64,000 nucleotides of DNA. Source: Cryobacterium fucosi (lineage in GTDB: Bacteria; Actinomycetota; Actinomycetes; Actinomycetales; Microbacteriaceae). Where the stretch lies: NCBI RefSeq assembly GCF_004403515.1, contig NZ_SOHH01000075.1, forward strand, positions 1-64,000. Direction: 5' to 3'. Under the pieces are notes generated by a model. That model saw nothing but the letters and a program-made list of their open reading frames with translations, did no database searches and had not been told where the DNA came from. The position numbers and the translations under genes are program-made. Positions 44,890-52,803 of the stretch are shown here, piece after piece (positions within the stretch are counted from its first letter, which is position 1; each line of letters starts with the position of its first letter).

Positions 44890-45758
44890 GCGACACCGGC
44901 ACAGCCGGCGTCCGCCGCCCGGTCGACGGCATGCGGATGCGGCGGCCCGGCCTGCTCAGGCTCGGCGCCTCCCGCGTGGCCTACGAGACCCGGGTCTACT
45001 TCCGAAGCCCGGACAGCGTGTTCTTCACCTTCCTGTTCCCGTTCATCATGCTGGGCATCTTCACGGCGGCGTTCGGGGCGAGAGGCAACATCGGGACCGC
45101 CCCGGACGGCACGGGCGGCATCAGCGTCGGCGCGTACTACCTGCCCGGGATGCTCGCCGCGGGCATGCTGCTCTCCGGCGTGCAGAACCTCGCGGTGGAC
45201 ATTGCCGGGGAGAAGGGCGACGGCACCCTCAAACGCCTCGGCGGCACGCCGCTGTCCCCGCTCAGCTACTTCATCGGCAAGATCGGCATGGTGCTGGTGA
45301 CGGGCACGATTCAGGCGGCGCTGCTGATGCTCGTGGCGCGGTTCGTGCTGGGCATCGACCTGCCGACCGACCCGGACACCTGGCTGACCTTCGCCTGGGT
45401 GTCCCTGTTCGGCGTGATCACCTGCGCCTTCCTCGGAATCGCGCTCTCGGCCCTCCCCCGCTCCGGCAAGAGCGCCACGGCCGTCGTCATCCCGATCGTG
45501 CTGATCCTGCAGTTCATCTCGGGCGTCTACCTGCAGTTCTACCTCCTGCCGGAGTGGATGCAGAACCTGGCGAGCCTGTTCCCGCTGAAGTGGATGGCGC
45601 AGGGCATGCGCGCGGTGTTCCTGCCGGAAAGTTTCTCAAGCCTGGAGCAGTCCGGTTCGTTCGACCTCCCGCTGGTGGCCCTCAACCTCGGTATCTGGCT
45701 CCTGGTCGGGCTCGTGCTCAGCCGGGTCACGTTCCGATGGATCCGCAAGGACGCCTGA
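44886..45758 (+). CDS. ABC-2 type permease
   Basis: A 290-residue permease with six predicted helices (the first near 42-60, FFTFLFPFIMLGIFTAAFGA). The central ABC-2 signature lies around GMLLSGVQNLAVDIAGEKGDGTLKRLGGTPL. ATG 44886 overlaps the ATPase stop (ATGA). With the ATPase it makes a complete two-gene exporter of unknown substrate. Confidence 0.92.
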   Translation: MSDTGTAGVRRPVDGMRMRRPGLLRLGASRVAYETRVYFRSPDSVFFTFLFPFIMLGIFTAAFGARGNIGTAPDGTGGISVGAYYLPGMLAAGMLLSGVQNLAVDIAGEKGDGTLKRLGGTPLSPLSYFIGKIGMVLVTGTIQAALLMLVARFVLGIDLPTDPDTWLTFAWVSLFGVITCAFLGIALSALPRSGKSATAVVIPIVLILQFISGVYLQFYLLPEWMQNLASLFPLKWMAQGMRAVFLPESFSSLEQSGSFDLPLVALNLGIWLLVGLVLSRVTFRWIRKDA

Positions 45759-45865
45759 ACGCCGGGACCGTGACCCGGGCGATGGCGCTGGGCTTGCCGT
45801 AGCGGGGCATCCGTGGCCGGTCGGGGTGCCGCCGCGGCGTCCCGGACGGAAGGCGTCCGGCTGGG

Positions 45866-45945
45866 AACGCTCGCGGCGCACCCTGCGGAACCCGGCGCAG
45901 GGTGCACCATGCGCCGGCTTCCCGAACCTGCGCCACGAGCGAGAA
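45866..45945. repeat. Class B palindromic element
   Basis: Nested arms: CGCTCGCGGCGCA (45868-45880) against TGCGCCACGAGCG (45930-45942, one mismatch), with an inner perfect stem GCACCCTGCG/CGCAGGGTGC (45878-45905). The right half shares CTTCCC-AAC-TGCGCCACGA with 4931-4952. It sits between the convergent ABC permease and murB genes. Confidence 0.7.
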
Positions 45946-45959
45946 CCGGCGGCGCGGGG

Positions 45960-47147
45960 CTAGAGGTCCAGGCCGACGAGCAGGGGCTCCGGCTGCAGGA
46001 TGACGCCGAACTCCGACTGTACCCGGCCCTGCACGAAGCGGGCGAGCTGGCCGACCTCGTCCGCGGTCGCCCCGCCGCTGTTGGTGAGCGCGAGGGTGTG
46101 CTTGCCGGAGATCGCCGCCCGTGACCCCGGCAGCCGGAAGCCGCGCGAGATCCCGGAATTCTCGATCAGCCAGGCGGCGCTGAGCTTCACGAGCCGCGCC
46201 GGCGTCGCATCCGGAACCGGCCCCACCCCGTAGTACTCGTCGAGCGGGATGACCCGGTCGGGCAGTTCCAGGCCCCCGAGCGGCCAGCGCGGCGCCGCAT
46301 CCGGCATCGTGCGTGAGAAGGCCAGCGACACGATCGGGTTGGTGAAGAACGACCCGGCACTGTGCGTGTCGGGGTCGCCGGCGTCGAGGACCATCCCCTT
46401 GGCGCCGCGCAGGGCGAGCACGGATGCCCGCAGCGCCTCGAGCGGCACCCGGTCGCCGACCTGCACCCCGAGCGCCGCGGCCAGCTGCGGGTAGGCGACG
46501 GGCCGGCTGAGCGCACTGCCGAGCACGGATGCCTCGGCCCGCGTGTCGTGCAGCTCCAGTTCGACCGCGAGCACCAGCCCGAGAAGCCCCTGTTTGAGCG
46601 CCGAGGTGCGGTAGCCGAGCTCGAGCTCGGCCGCCTCGATCCGGCGGCGGGCGCCGGTCCCGTGGTCGAGGAAGTCGATCGCGACCAGGCTGTCGGAGAG
46701 CTCCTGGCCATAGGCGCCGATGTTCTGCACGGGGGAGGCCCCGGTCGAGCCGGGGATACCGGAGAGCGCCTCGAGGCCCGACCAGCCCTGCGCGACCGTG
46801 TGGGCGACGAGGTCGTCCCACGGCTCGCCGCCCTGCACACGCAGACGCACCCGGTCCGGCGCGGCAGCGCCGCCCGCACCGGGCTCCAGCACCGTCACGC
46901 CGCGGGTGAGCACCCGGATCACGGTGCCGTCGAAGCCGTCGTCGCAGACGACCGTGTTCGAGCCGCCGCCGAGCAGCATCCACTCGTCGCCGGATCCCCA
47001 CACGGTGAGGGCGGCCAGGGCCAGCTCCGACTCGGTGGCCGGGGCGAGCAGCCGCGCCGGCATCCCGCCGACGCGCATGGTGGTCAGGTCGGCGAACCGG
47101 GGGGCCCGACCGGCGAACGCCACGGAATCAGGCACGGAATCAGGCAT
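45960..47147 (-). CDS. murB: UDP-N-acetylenolpyruvoylglucosamine reductase
   Basis: A 395-residue FAD enzyme making UDP-N-acetylmuramate for peptidoglycan. FAD-binding part with TTMRVGGMPARLL and LLGGGSNTVVCDDGFDG; GLEALSGIPGSTGASPVQNIGAYGQEL and the catalytic serine in AGSFFTNPIVS identify the family; the C-terminus has AAWLIENSG. About 50 residues longer than the Escherichia coli enzyme, as in other actinobacteria. Its 5-prime end overlaps the MaoC gene by eight bases, so it is the third gene of that operon. Confidence 0.95.
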   Translation of the reverse strand: MPDSVPDSVAFAGRAPRFADLTTMRVGGMPARLLAPATESELALAALTVWGSGDEWMLLGGGSNTVVCDDGFDGTVIRVLTRGVTVLEPGAGGAAAPDRVRLRVQGGEPWDDLVAHTVAQGWSGLEALSGIPGSTGASPVQNIGAYGQELSDSLVAIDFLDHGTGARRRIEAAELELGYRTSALKQGLLGLVLAVELELHDTRAEASVLGSALSRPVAYPQLAAALGVQVGDRVPLEALRASVLALRGAKGMVLDAGDPDTHSAGSFFTNPIVSLAFSRTMPDAAPRWPLGGLELPDRVIPLDEYYGVGPVPDATPARLVKLSAAWLIENSGISRGFRLPGSRAAISGKHTLALTNSGGATADEVGQLARFVQGRVQSEFGVILQPEPLLVGLDL

Positions 47148-47598
47148 CCGTGCGCGGCGCGGCGGCGAGGCTGACGCGCGCCTGCGCCTTGCCGAGCACG
47201 GTCGCCTCGTTGAACGTCACGGTGAGGTCGATGCGCGCGACGCCGGCCTCCGCGTCGATCGCGCCGACCTTGGCGACGACCGTCACGACGGCGCCGCCGG
47301 CCGGGTCGACGAGCACCGGGCGGGTGAAGCGCACCTGGTAGTCGACGATTCTGCCGGGGTCGCCGACCCAGTCGACGACCGGCTGCACGGCCAGGCCCAT
47401 CGTGAGCATGCCGTGCGCGAGCACGCCGGGCAGCCCCACGGAGACGGCCACATCGTCGCGGTAGTGGATGGGGTTGAAGTCCCCGGATGCCCCGGCGTAA
47501 CGCACGAGGGAATCGCGGATCAACGGGAAACTCGCTTCGGCGACGACGGCGCCGACGGCCAGGTCATCGAGGCGGGGCGTGGTGCCGATGATGCTCAT
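47140..47598 (-). CDS. MaoC-like (HadB-type) dehydratase subunit
   Basis: A 152-residue hot-dog-fold protein with the hydratase 2 motif YAGASGDFNPIHYRDDVA (catalytic Asp/His), followed by GVLAHGMLTMGLAVQ. The neighbour supplies the non-catalytic partner, so the pair resembles HadAB-like (3R)-hydroxyacyl dehydratases that in mycobacteria lie near secE-nusG. This organism probably lacks mycolates, so the acyl substrate is open. ATGA overlap with the partner gene upstream. Confidence 0.88.
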   Translation of the reverse strand: MSIIGTTPRLDDLAVGAVVAEASFPLIRDSLVRYAGASGDFNPIHYRDDVAVSVGLPGVLAHGMLTMGLAVQPVVDWVGDPGRIVDYQVRFTRPVLVDPAGGAVVTVVAKVGAIDAEAGVARIDLTVTFNEATVLGKAQARVSLAAAPRTDA

Positions 47599-48041
47599 TC
47601 GTCTCCCCTGACGACAAGGGTGGAGGTCGCGGTCACGACGTGGGCGCCGGACGCGTCGACGACGCGGGACTCGGCCGTCACCATCGAATGGCCGCCGAGG
47701 CTTTTCACGCTCGCCACGGTCAGCGTCGCCGTGAGCTCGTCGCCGGCGACGATCGGGCGGCTGAAGCTGAACCGCTGGTCGCCGTGCACGACCCGGCTGA
47801 AGTCGATGCCGGCATCGGGCTCGGCCAGCAGCTGGGCCAGGGTCGCTTCCTGCACGACCACCGCGAAGGTGGGCGGGGCGACGACGTCGGCGTAGCCCGC
47901 TGCGCGCGCGGCTTCCGGGTCGTGATTGATCGGGTTGGTCGCGAAGACGGCGCGGGAGAACTCGCGCACCTTCTCCCGGCCGACGAGATAGGGGGCGACC
48001 GGCGGGAAGACCCGGCCCTGCAGTTCGGGGTTGACAGACAC
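47595..48041 (-). CDS. MaoC-like N-terminal (HadA-type) dehydratase subunit
   Basis: A 148-residue hot-dog protein of the FAS1-like dehydratase N-terminal type: YLVGREKVREFSRAVFATNPINHDPEAARAAGYADVVAPPTFA. It lacks the full catalytic motif of its neighbour and would form a heterodimer with it. First gene of the operon HadA-like, HadB-like, murB; divergent from a GNAT gene with 55 bases between. Confidence 0.88.
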   Translation of the reverse strand: MSVNPELQGRVFPPVAPYLVGREKVREFSRAVFATNPINHDPEAARAAGYADVVAPPTFAVVVQEATLAQLLAEPDAGIDFSRVVHGDQRFSFSRPIVAGDELTATLTVASVKSLGGHSMVTAESRVVDASGAHVVTATSTLVVRGDE

Positions 48042-48096
48042 AGGAGGAGTTTACCCGTCGCGGTGGGAAGCGGGCCGATCGGGCAGACTGAGGGGT

Positions 48097-48561
48097 GTGA
48101 AACTCGCCCGCGTTCGCCTGGCCGACCCCGAGGTCGCCCCTCTCCTCGCCGACCTCCGCCGCGAGTACGAGGAACGCTACGGCGACGGCGACTCGGTGCA
48201 CGACGTGGAGGCGGACGCCTTCGACCTGCCGCACGGCGGCTTCGTCGTGCTGCTGGACGGCGCGAACACCGTGGCGGGCGGCGGCATCCGTCGCCTCGAC
48301 GACGCCACCTGCGAGGTCAAACGGATGTGGACCAACCCGGCCTACCGCCGGGCCGGCCACGCGTCGGCCGTGCTCGCCGCCCTCGAGGAGCTGGCCCGCG
48401 AACTCGGCTACCGGCACGTGCGGCTGGAGACCGGCTACGCCCAGCCGGAGGCGCTGGCCCTCTACCGCCGCCTCGGCTACCGGGAGATCGGCAACTACGG
48501 CATCTACGACCGGGCGACCGGGTTCGAGCGGTCGTTCCCGGCCGAAGACGCCTCCCTCTGA
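48097..48561 (+). CDS. GNAT-family N-acetyltransferase
   Basis: A 154-residue acetyltransferase. CEVKRMWTNPAYRRAGHASAVLAALEELARELGYRHVRLETG holds the acetyl-CoA loop and core strand; ALALYRRLGYREIGNYG is the C-terminal motif. GTG 48097 is preferred to an upstream ATG lying inside the divergent gene; CAGACT lies seven bases before it. Substrate unknown. Confidence 0.9.
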   Translation: MKLARVRLADPEVAPLLADLRREYEERYGDGDSVHDVEADAFDLPHGGFVVLLDGANTVAGGGIRRLDDATCEVKRMWTNPAYRRAGHASAVLAALEELARELGYRHVRLETGYAQPEALALYRRLGYREIGNYGIYDRATGFERSFPAEDASL

Positions 48562-48632
48562 TCGCGGACGCCCCGCCTGCCGACATCCGGCATTGGCCTG
48601 CACCGCACTCGCTTGCTAGTTTTGGCAGTGCC

Positions 48633-49244
48633 ATGCATAACAAATTAGATCCCCACCCCGACCTTCCCATCGACCTGCCGACGGCCGAGCGCATCCACGC
48701 CGCCGTGGAGCACTATGGCGAACAAGCGGTCATCGACAACTCCATCGCTCTCCTCCGCGCCAAGAACGCGGGCAAAGACTTCCTCCTCTACGCCGGCGGA
48801 CGCCACGCGCTGGGCATTCTCGACGGCGCCCCGGCCCTGTACTGGCCCGAGCTGTGGGGCGCCCGCGCCCTGCTCCACGTCTGGAGCGAGGCCGCCGCAC
48901 CCTACGTCGTGGTCGGACTGAACAACCAGGCCTGGCGGGTGCGCGAGATGTGCGCGCGGGTCATCCTGCTTCGGGGCCTCCAGGTTGCCCCGAAGCTCGT
49001 GCGCCTCACCACCGACGAGGTGCCCCGTGTGCGCGCCGCCGCCCTGCACGCGCTCGCCGCCCAGGGCAGCGCCGACCACCTCGCCACCATCGTGCAGCGC
49101 CTGCGCGACCCGGACAAGGAGGTCCGCCGCGCCGCCCAGCAGGCCAGGGACGTGCTCTCCGGCCGCTGGAACCTGCCGAAGAACACCAGCCAGGGCGCCG
49201 AGCAGACCCACGGCACCCGGCACACCCACGACGAGGGCGAGTAG
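48633..49244 (+). CDS. HEAT-repeat domain protein
   Basis: A 203-residue protein with HEAT-like helices in the second half: VPRVRAAALHALAAQGSADHLATIVQRLRDPDKEVRRAAQQARDVL. The first half, with DNSIALLRAKNAGKDFLLYAGGRHALGILDG, is not recognised. No signal peptide. ATG 48633 has no Shine-Dalgarno; TAGTTT lies ten bases upstream. A binding or scaffold role is all that can be inferred. Confidence 0.75.
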   Translation: MHNKLDPHPDLPIDLPTAERIHAAVEHYGEQAVIDNSIALLRAKNAGKDFLLYAGGRHALGILDGAPALYWPELWGARALLHVWSEAAAPYVVVGLNNQAWRVREMCARVILLRGLQVAPKLVRLTTDEVPRVRAAALHALAAQGSADHLATIVQRLRDPDKEVRRAAQQARDVLSGRWNLPKNTSQGAEQTHGTRHTHDEGE

Positions 49245-49250
49245 CATCGC

Positions 49251-49353
49251 CTCGGTGATTGGGCTCGTCCCGCCGGTGATTGAGCTCGTCGAAATCAGGG
49301 TATCGGGGGTCTCGACAAGCTCGACCACCGGTGATTGAGCTCGTCGAAATCAT
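49251..49353. repeat. Cluster of TGTCGA-type repeats
   Basis: Three units of the GGTGATTGAGCTCGTCGAAA kind and one GGTCTCGACAAGCTCGACCA unit, the same family as 17911 and 39292. Lies between the HEAT-repeat and SGNH genes. Confidence 0.85.
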
Positions 49354-49382
49354 CGCGAATGTCGCAGGATGAGGGGGATCTG

Positions 49383-50132
49383 ATGTTCCAGCGCTACGTC
49401 GCCATCGGCGACAGTTTCACCGAGGGCGTCGGCGACGAGCTGCAGGGCGGCCGGCTTCGCGGCTGGGCCGACCTGGTCGCGCTCGGCCTCGCCGCGGCAT
49501 CCGACGCCCCGGTCTCCTACGCGAACCTCGCCGTGCGCGGGCGCCTGCTCGGCCCGATCGTCGCCGAGCAGCTCGAACCGGCCATCAGCCAGGCCCCCGA
49601 CCTGCTGTCCATCTGCGGCGGCGGCAACGACCTGATGCGGCCGCGGGTCGAGATCTCCTACGTCATCGACCTGTTGGGCCAGGTCGTCGAGCGCGGGCTC
49701 GCCAGCGGCGCCCACGTGCTCGTGCTCAGCGGCGGCAACCCGTCGCGCCACCTGCCGATGGGTGCGGTGATGCAGCGCCGCGGCGATCGGCTCGCCGAGG
49801 CCGCGCGGGACGCGTTCGTGCGTCCGGGGGTCACCCTGGTCGACAACTGGGCCGACGCGCTCCTCGCCGACGCGCGGTTCTGGTCGGTCGACAAGCTGCA
49901 CCTGAACGCCCTCGGGCACACGCGGGTCGCCGCCAACGTGCTCGACGCGCTCGGCGTGCCGGTGCCCGCCGGATGGGCCGAGGTCGAGGCCGCCGCCGGC
50001 GACCGGGTGCAGGGAACGGCCGCGTACTACCGCGAGTACGTGCTGCCGTGGATCGGGCGGCGTCTCACCGGCCGCTCGTCCGGCGACGGACGGCCGCCGA
50101 AGCGCCCCACCCTCGAGCTCGTGGACGCCTGA
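49383..50132 (+). CDS. SGNH/GDSL hydrolase
   Basis: A 249-residue lipase/esterase-like hydrolase without signal peptide. Block I YVAIGDSFTEGVGD has the catalytic serine; Gly block NLAVRGRLL, Asn block ICGGGNDLMRP, and block V WSVDKLHLNALGHTRVA with the Asp/His pair. Probably removes an acyl group from a small molecule or carbohydrate. ATG 49383 is preceded by GAGGGGGA. Acts alone; the operator of arsM follows its stop. Confidence 0.9.
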   Translation: MFQRYVAIGDSFTEGVGDELQGGRLRGWADLVALGLAAASDAPVSYANLAVRGRLLGPIVAEQLEPAISQAPDLLSICGGGNDLMRPRVEISYVIDLLGQVVERGLASGAHVLVLSGGNPSRHLPMGAVMQRRGDRLAEAARDAFVRPGVTLVDNWADALLADARFWSVDKLHLNALGHTRVAANVLDALGVPVPAGWAEVEAAAGDRVQGTAAYYREYVLPWIGRRLTGRSSGDGRPPKRPTLELVDA

Positions 50133-50142
50133 GCCACCCGCG

Positions 50143-50164
50143 TATATTGACGCTCATCAATATA
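50143..50164. promoter_or_regulatory. ArsR/SmtB-type operator upstream of arsM
   Basis: TATATTGA and its exact complement TCAATATA are separated by CGCTCA, the TTGA-N6-TCAA layout of ArsR/SmtB metal-sensing repressors. It is 50 bases upstream of the arsM start. No arsR gene is in the window. Confidence 0.7.
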
Positions 50165-50213
50165 TGATGGATGAGTGCATCGACAACGATCACCGCACCG
50201 ACGGAGAGCCCTC

Positions 50214-51029
50214 ATGAGCGAAGACACCGACACCGTGCGCGAGGCAGTACGCGCCCGCTACGCCAGCGCGGCCCTGGCCGTGACCCGGCGGGACGCGACC
50301 CCGGCGGCCACCGCCGCGTGCTGCGGACCCAGCGACGGGGCGGATGCCGCGGCCGACTGCTGCGGACCGGCGTTCGTCGACGAGAGCCTCGTCTTCGGTG
50401 CCGCGCTCTACGACCCCGAATCGACCGGCGCCCTCCCCCAGGCGGCCGTGCTGGCCAGCCTCGGCTGCGGCAACCCCACGGCGGTCGCCGACCTCCGCCC
50501 CGGAGAAACCGTGCTCGACCTCGGCTCCGGCGGAGGAATCGACGTGCTCCTCTCCGCCCGCCGGGTCGGTCCCACCGGGTTCGCCTACGGCGTCGACATG
50601 ACCGACGAAATGCTCGACCTCGCCCGGGCCAACGCCGCGGCCGCGCACGCCGAGAACGTCGAGTTCCGGAAGGGAACGATCGAGGACCTCCCGCTGCCCG
50701 ACGCCGGCATCGACGTCGTGATCTCCAATTGCGTGATCAACCTGTCCACGGACAAGCCGGCCGTGCTCCGGGAGATGTTCCGGGTGCTCGTTGCGGGCGG
50801 CCGGGTCGGAGTGTCCGACGTGGTGGCCGAGAACCAGCTCAGCCCGGCCGAGCGGGCCGCCCGAGGCTCGCACGTCGGCTGCATCGCCGGCGCACTCTCG
50901 GTGGAGGAGTACACGAACGAACTCGGCCGGGCCGGTTTCGAGCAGGTGAGCGTCAGCCTCACCCACGAGGTCGCTCCCGGCATGCACGGTGCGATCGTGC
51001 GAGCCGTCAAGCCGCTCGACGCCGTCTGA
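50214..51029 (+). CDS. arsM: Arsenite methyltransferase
   Basis: A 271-residue SAM-dependent methyltransferase that methylates As(III) for detoxification. SAM site [20 protein letters not shown]; arsenite-binding cysteines fit ISNCVINLS and HVGCIAGAL, and the N-terminal ACCGPSD ... DCCGP cysteine pairs (36-37, 49-50) are typical of the bacterial clade. ATG 50214 has GGAGAG upstream. No ars pump or reductase is nearby; an ArsR-type operator precedes it, so it may belong to a dispersed arsenic regulon. Confidence 0.92.
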   Translation: MSEDTDTVREAVRARYASAALAVTRRDATPAATAACCGPSDGADAAADCCGPAFVDESLVFGAALYDPESTGALPQAAVLASLGCGNPTAVADLRPGETVLDLGSGGGIDVLLSARRVGPTGFAYGVDMTDEMLDLARANAAAAHAENVEFRKGTIEDLPLPDAGIDVVISNCVINLSTDKPAVLREMFRVLVAGGRVGVSDVVAENQLSPAERAARGSHVGCIAGALSVEEYTNELGRAGFEQVSVSLTHEVAPGMHGAIVRAVKPLDAV

Positions 51030-51075
51030 TCCCGGCCGTCCGATCCCGGCCGTCTGATCCCGGCCGTCCGGTCGC
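51022..51075. repeat. 14-bp tandem repeat
   Basis: About three and a half copies of a TGATCCCGGCCGTC unit (T/C alternating at the first position) begin over the arsM stop codon, so the last codons of arsM are part of the repeat. Confidence 0.75.
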
Positions 51076-51114
51076 CGAAGGGCGGCCGCGAGCGGCCGGG
51101 CGAGCGGCCGGGCG

Positions 51115-52011
51115 TCAGACGACGGGCGGCACCCGCAGCAGGGCACCCTCCTCGCGGCAGGTGGCGGCCGCGATGCGCATGGCGTCGGCCAGCAGGCGCT
51201 GCCAGCCGGTGGCATCCGTGGGCACGCCCTGGGTCAGGAACGTCTGCACGCTGGAGGCCAGGGTCGCATCGCCCGCGCCCATCGTGTCGACCACGGCGCC
51301 GGGAAGCGGGCTGATCGGTTCGCTCACGAGCAGGCCGTCGTCGGTCTCGATCGTCGCCCCGTCGCGCCCGGCGGTCGCCAGCACGTGGTGGGCTCCGGCG
51401 GCCACGAGCCGGGTCCGCAGTTCGGCCAGGGTGCTGCCGTAGAGCAACTCGGCGTCTTCGTCACCGACCTTGGTCAGCAGGCTGCGGGCGGCGGCGCGCT
51501 CGAAGTTACGCACGAACGCCTCGCGGTCGGCGAGCATGCCGGCCCGCGGGTTCGGGTCGATCACCAGACGCCGCTCCGGGTCGGCGACCGCCGCGAGGAA
51601 GGCGTCGGTCTGGGCCGTGTCGTCGAACGGGAAGCAGCTGACGACCACCAGGCTCGCGGCGTCGAGGGCGGCGCGCTCGGCCTCGCCGAACTCGATCCGG
51701 CGCTTTTTCGCGGCCTCGTTGAAGGCGTAGCGCGGCTCGCCGTCCGTGCGGTCCGAGGTGGCGCGCGAACTGCCGTGCGGGCCGGGAGTGGCGACCAGGG
51801 CGACGTCGTGGGCGGCGAGGAAGTCCCGGAGCACCGCGCCGTCCGAGTCGTCGCCGACCATGGCGATCAGCGTCGTCGGAACGCCGAGCACGGCCAGGCC
51901 GACGGCCACGTTCAGGGCTGCGCCGCCCGGGAATTCACGGAGGGACTCCACGTCGCGCAGTTCGTCGATGAGTGCGTCGCCGACGACGACGACACGGTTT
52001 GTTTCAGTCAT
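51115..52011 (-). CDS. PfkB-family carbohydrate kinase (fructokinase-like)
   Basis: A 298-residue ribokinase-family kinase. N-terminal FPGGAALNVAVGLAVLGVPTTLIAMVGDD is PfkB signature 1; DTMGAGDATLASSVQTFL is signature 2 with the catalytic Asp. The sugar, probably fructose or a related hexose, is inferred from family resemblance. It overlaps by eight bases the LacI remnant upstream, so the pair is a decayed regulator-kinase operon. Confidence 0.9.
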   Translation of the reverse strand: MTETNRVVVVGDALIDELRDVESLREFPGGAALNVAVGLAVLGVPTTLIAMVGDDSDGAVLRDFLAAHDVALVATPGPHGSSRATSDRTDGEPRYAFNEAAKKRRIEFGEAERAALDAASLVVVSCFPFDDTAQTDAFLAAVADPERRLVIDPNPRAGMLADREAFVRNFERAAARSLLTKVGDEDAELLYGSTLAELRTRLVAAGAHHVLATAGRDGATIETDDGLLVSEPISPLPGAVVDTMGAGDATLASSVQTFLTQGVPTDATGWQRLLADAMRIAAATCREEGALLRVPPVV

Positions 52012-52378
52012 TCGGTCTTATCTCCCCTGATCCGCGAGCAATCAGCTCGGTTGGCACGATATAGGTCTTCCCGATGGTGCGGTCACCATCGAGCCGTGCG
52101 AAAACACGTTCGGCGGCCAGCCGTCCGATGCCCTGGGGGTCCTGGGCGACGACGGTGATGCCCGGGTCGAGCAGGTCGGCCAGCGGCACGTCGTCGAAGC
52201 CGATCAGCGCCACCGTGCGGTGCAGCCCGAGGGCGCGGAGCGCCCGGATGGCACCGATGGTGACGAGGTGCTGGCTGCTGAAGATCGCCCGCGCGGCCGC
52301 CTCCTCGTCGTGCAGCCCGGGGGTGCCGCGGCTCGCGGCTTGCAACATGCTGAACGCCGCAAAAGGGTCGCCCCACAT
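52004..52378 (-). pseudogene. LacI-family regulator remnant (effector domain only)
   Basis: The 124-codon frame ends with the typical LacI C-terminus: IFSSQHLVTIGAIRALRALG, VALIGFDDVPLADLLDPGITVVAQD and GRLAAERVF. About 210 N-terminal residues including the helix-turn-helix are missing, and the nominal start lies within the terminator hairpin of the small gene at 52416-52577, so no genuine start exists. A deletion removed the front half. It would have controlled the adjacent sugar kinase. Confidence 0.87.
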
Positions 52379-52392
52379 CCGGGCGACCCTTT
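52362..52392 (-). terminator. Terminator of small membrane protein gene
   Basis: A 12-bp perfect stem AAAGGGTCGCCC/GGGCGACCCTTT with a 7-base loop, followed on the minus strand by TTTT in all. It ends the transcript of the 53-residue gene and abuts the LacI remnant. Confidence 0.82.
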
Positions 52393-52415
52393 CGCTGGCG
52401 TCAGTTGGGGCTGTG

Positions 52416-52577
52416 TCAGGTGCGACGTCCCGAGATCGACCGGACCAGGAACATGATCACGGCGATGACGAGAAGCACGACCCCGACCCAGAGCAGGAAC
52501 TGCAGGGATTGCACGAAGCCGCCGGTGAGGAGAAGCACGACGGCCACGATTGCGATGATGATCAGTAACAGGTTCAT
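52416..52577 (-). CDS. Small hydrophobic membrane protein
   Basis: A 53-residue open frame starting ATG 52577, with GAGG eight bases upstream and a clear terminator after it. The product begins MNLLLIIIIAIVAVVLLLTG, continues with a second hydrophobic segment FLLWVGVVLLVIAVIMFLV, and ends in a basic RSISGRRT tail, giving two membrane helices. No function is recognised; such short membrane proteins are common in actinobacteria. Both flanking genes are remnants, yet this one has intact start and stop signals. Confidence 0.72.
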   Translation of the reverse strand: MNLLLIIIAIVAVVLLLTGGFVQSLQFLLWVGVVLLVIAVIMFLVRSISGRRT

Positions 52578-52632
52578 GATTGCCGACCTCAACTTGCTCT
52601 ACTGCCGAGGGACCTCCCCGGTAACCGGCAGC

Positions 52633-52761
52633 CTAGTCCGATCCGGTCGTTTCGGGCACCACCCGGCTCCTGGCGATGGTGTTCCACCCGGTGCGGTTCG
52701 CGCCGGGTTCGATGCTGACGACGTTGATGCCGTGCGGCTTGAGCTCGACCGGGATCGGCCG
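52633..52761 (-). pseudogene. C-terminal remnant of a short-chain dehydrogenase
   Basis: About 42 codons read PIPVELKPHGINVVSIEPGA, then NRTGWNTIARSRVV, a stretch typical of SDR enzymes just after the active-site helix, and end at TAG 52635. The cofactor-binding half and active-site Tyr are missing. It lies directly downstream of the IclR gene in the same orientation, suggesting an SDR once belonged to the IclR regulon. Confidence 0.72.
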
Positions 52762-52803
52762 CGCGTGGCCATGGCGGTGTCCGCAAGCGGTGATCCGGCG
52801 GCC

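Noticed and set aside
43869-45758. 629-codon ATPase-permease fusion
   Set aside because: The front half is out of frame with the real ATPase; ATGA overlap at 44886 shows two separate genes.
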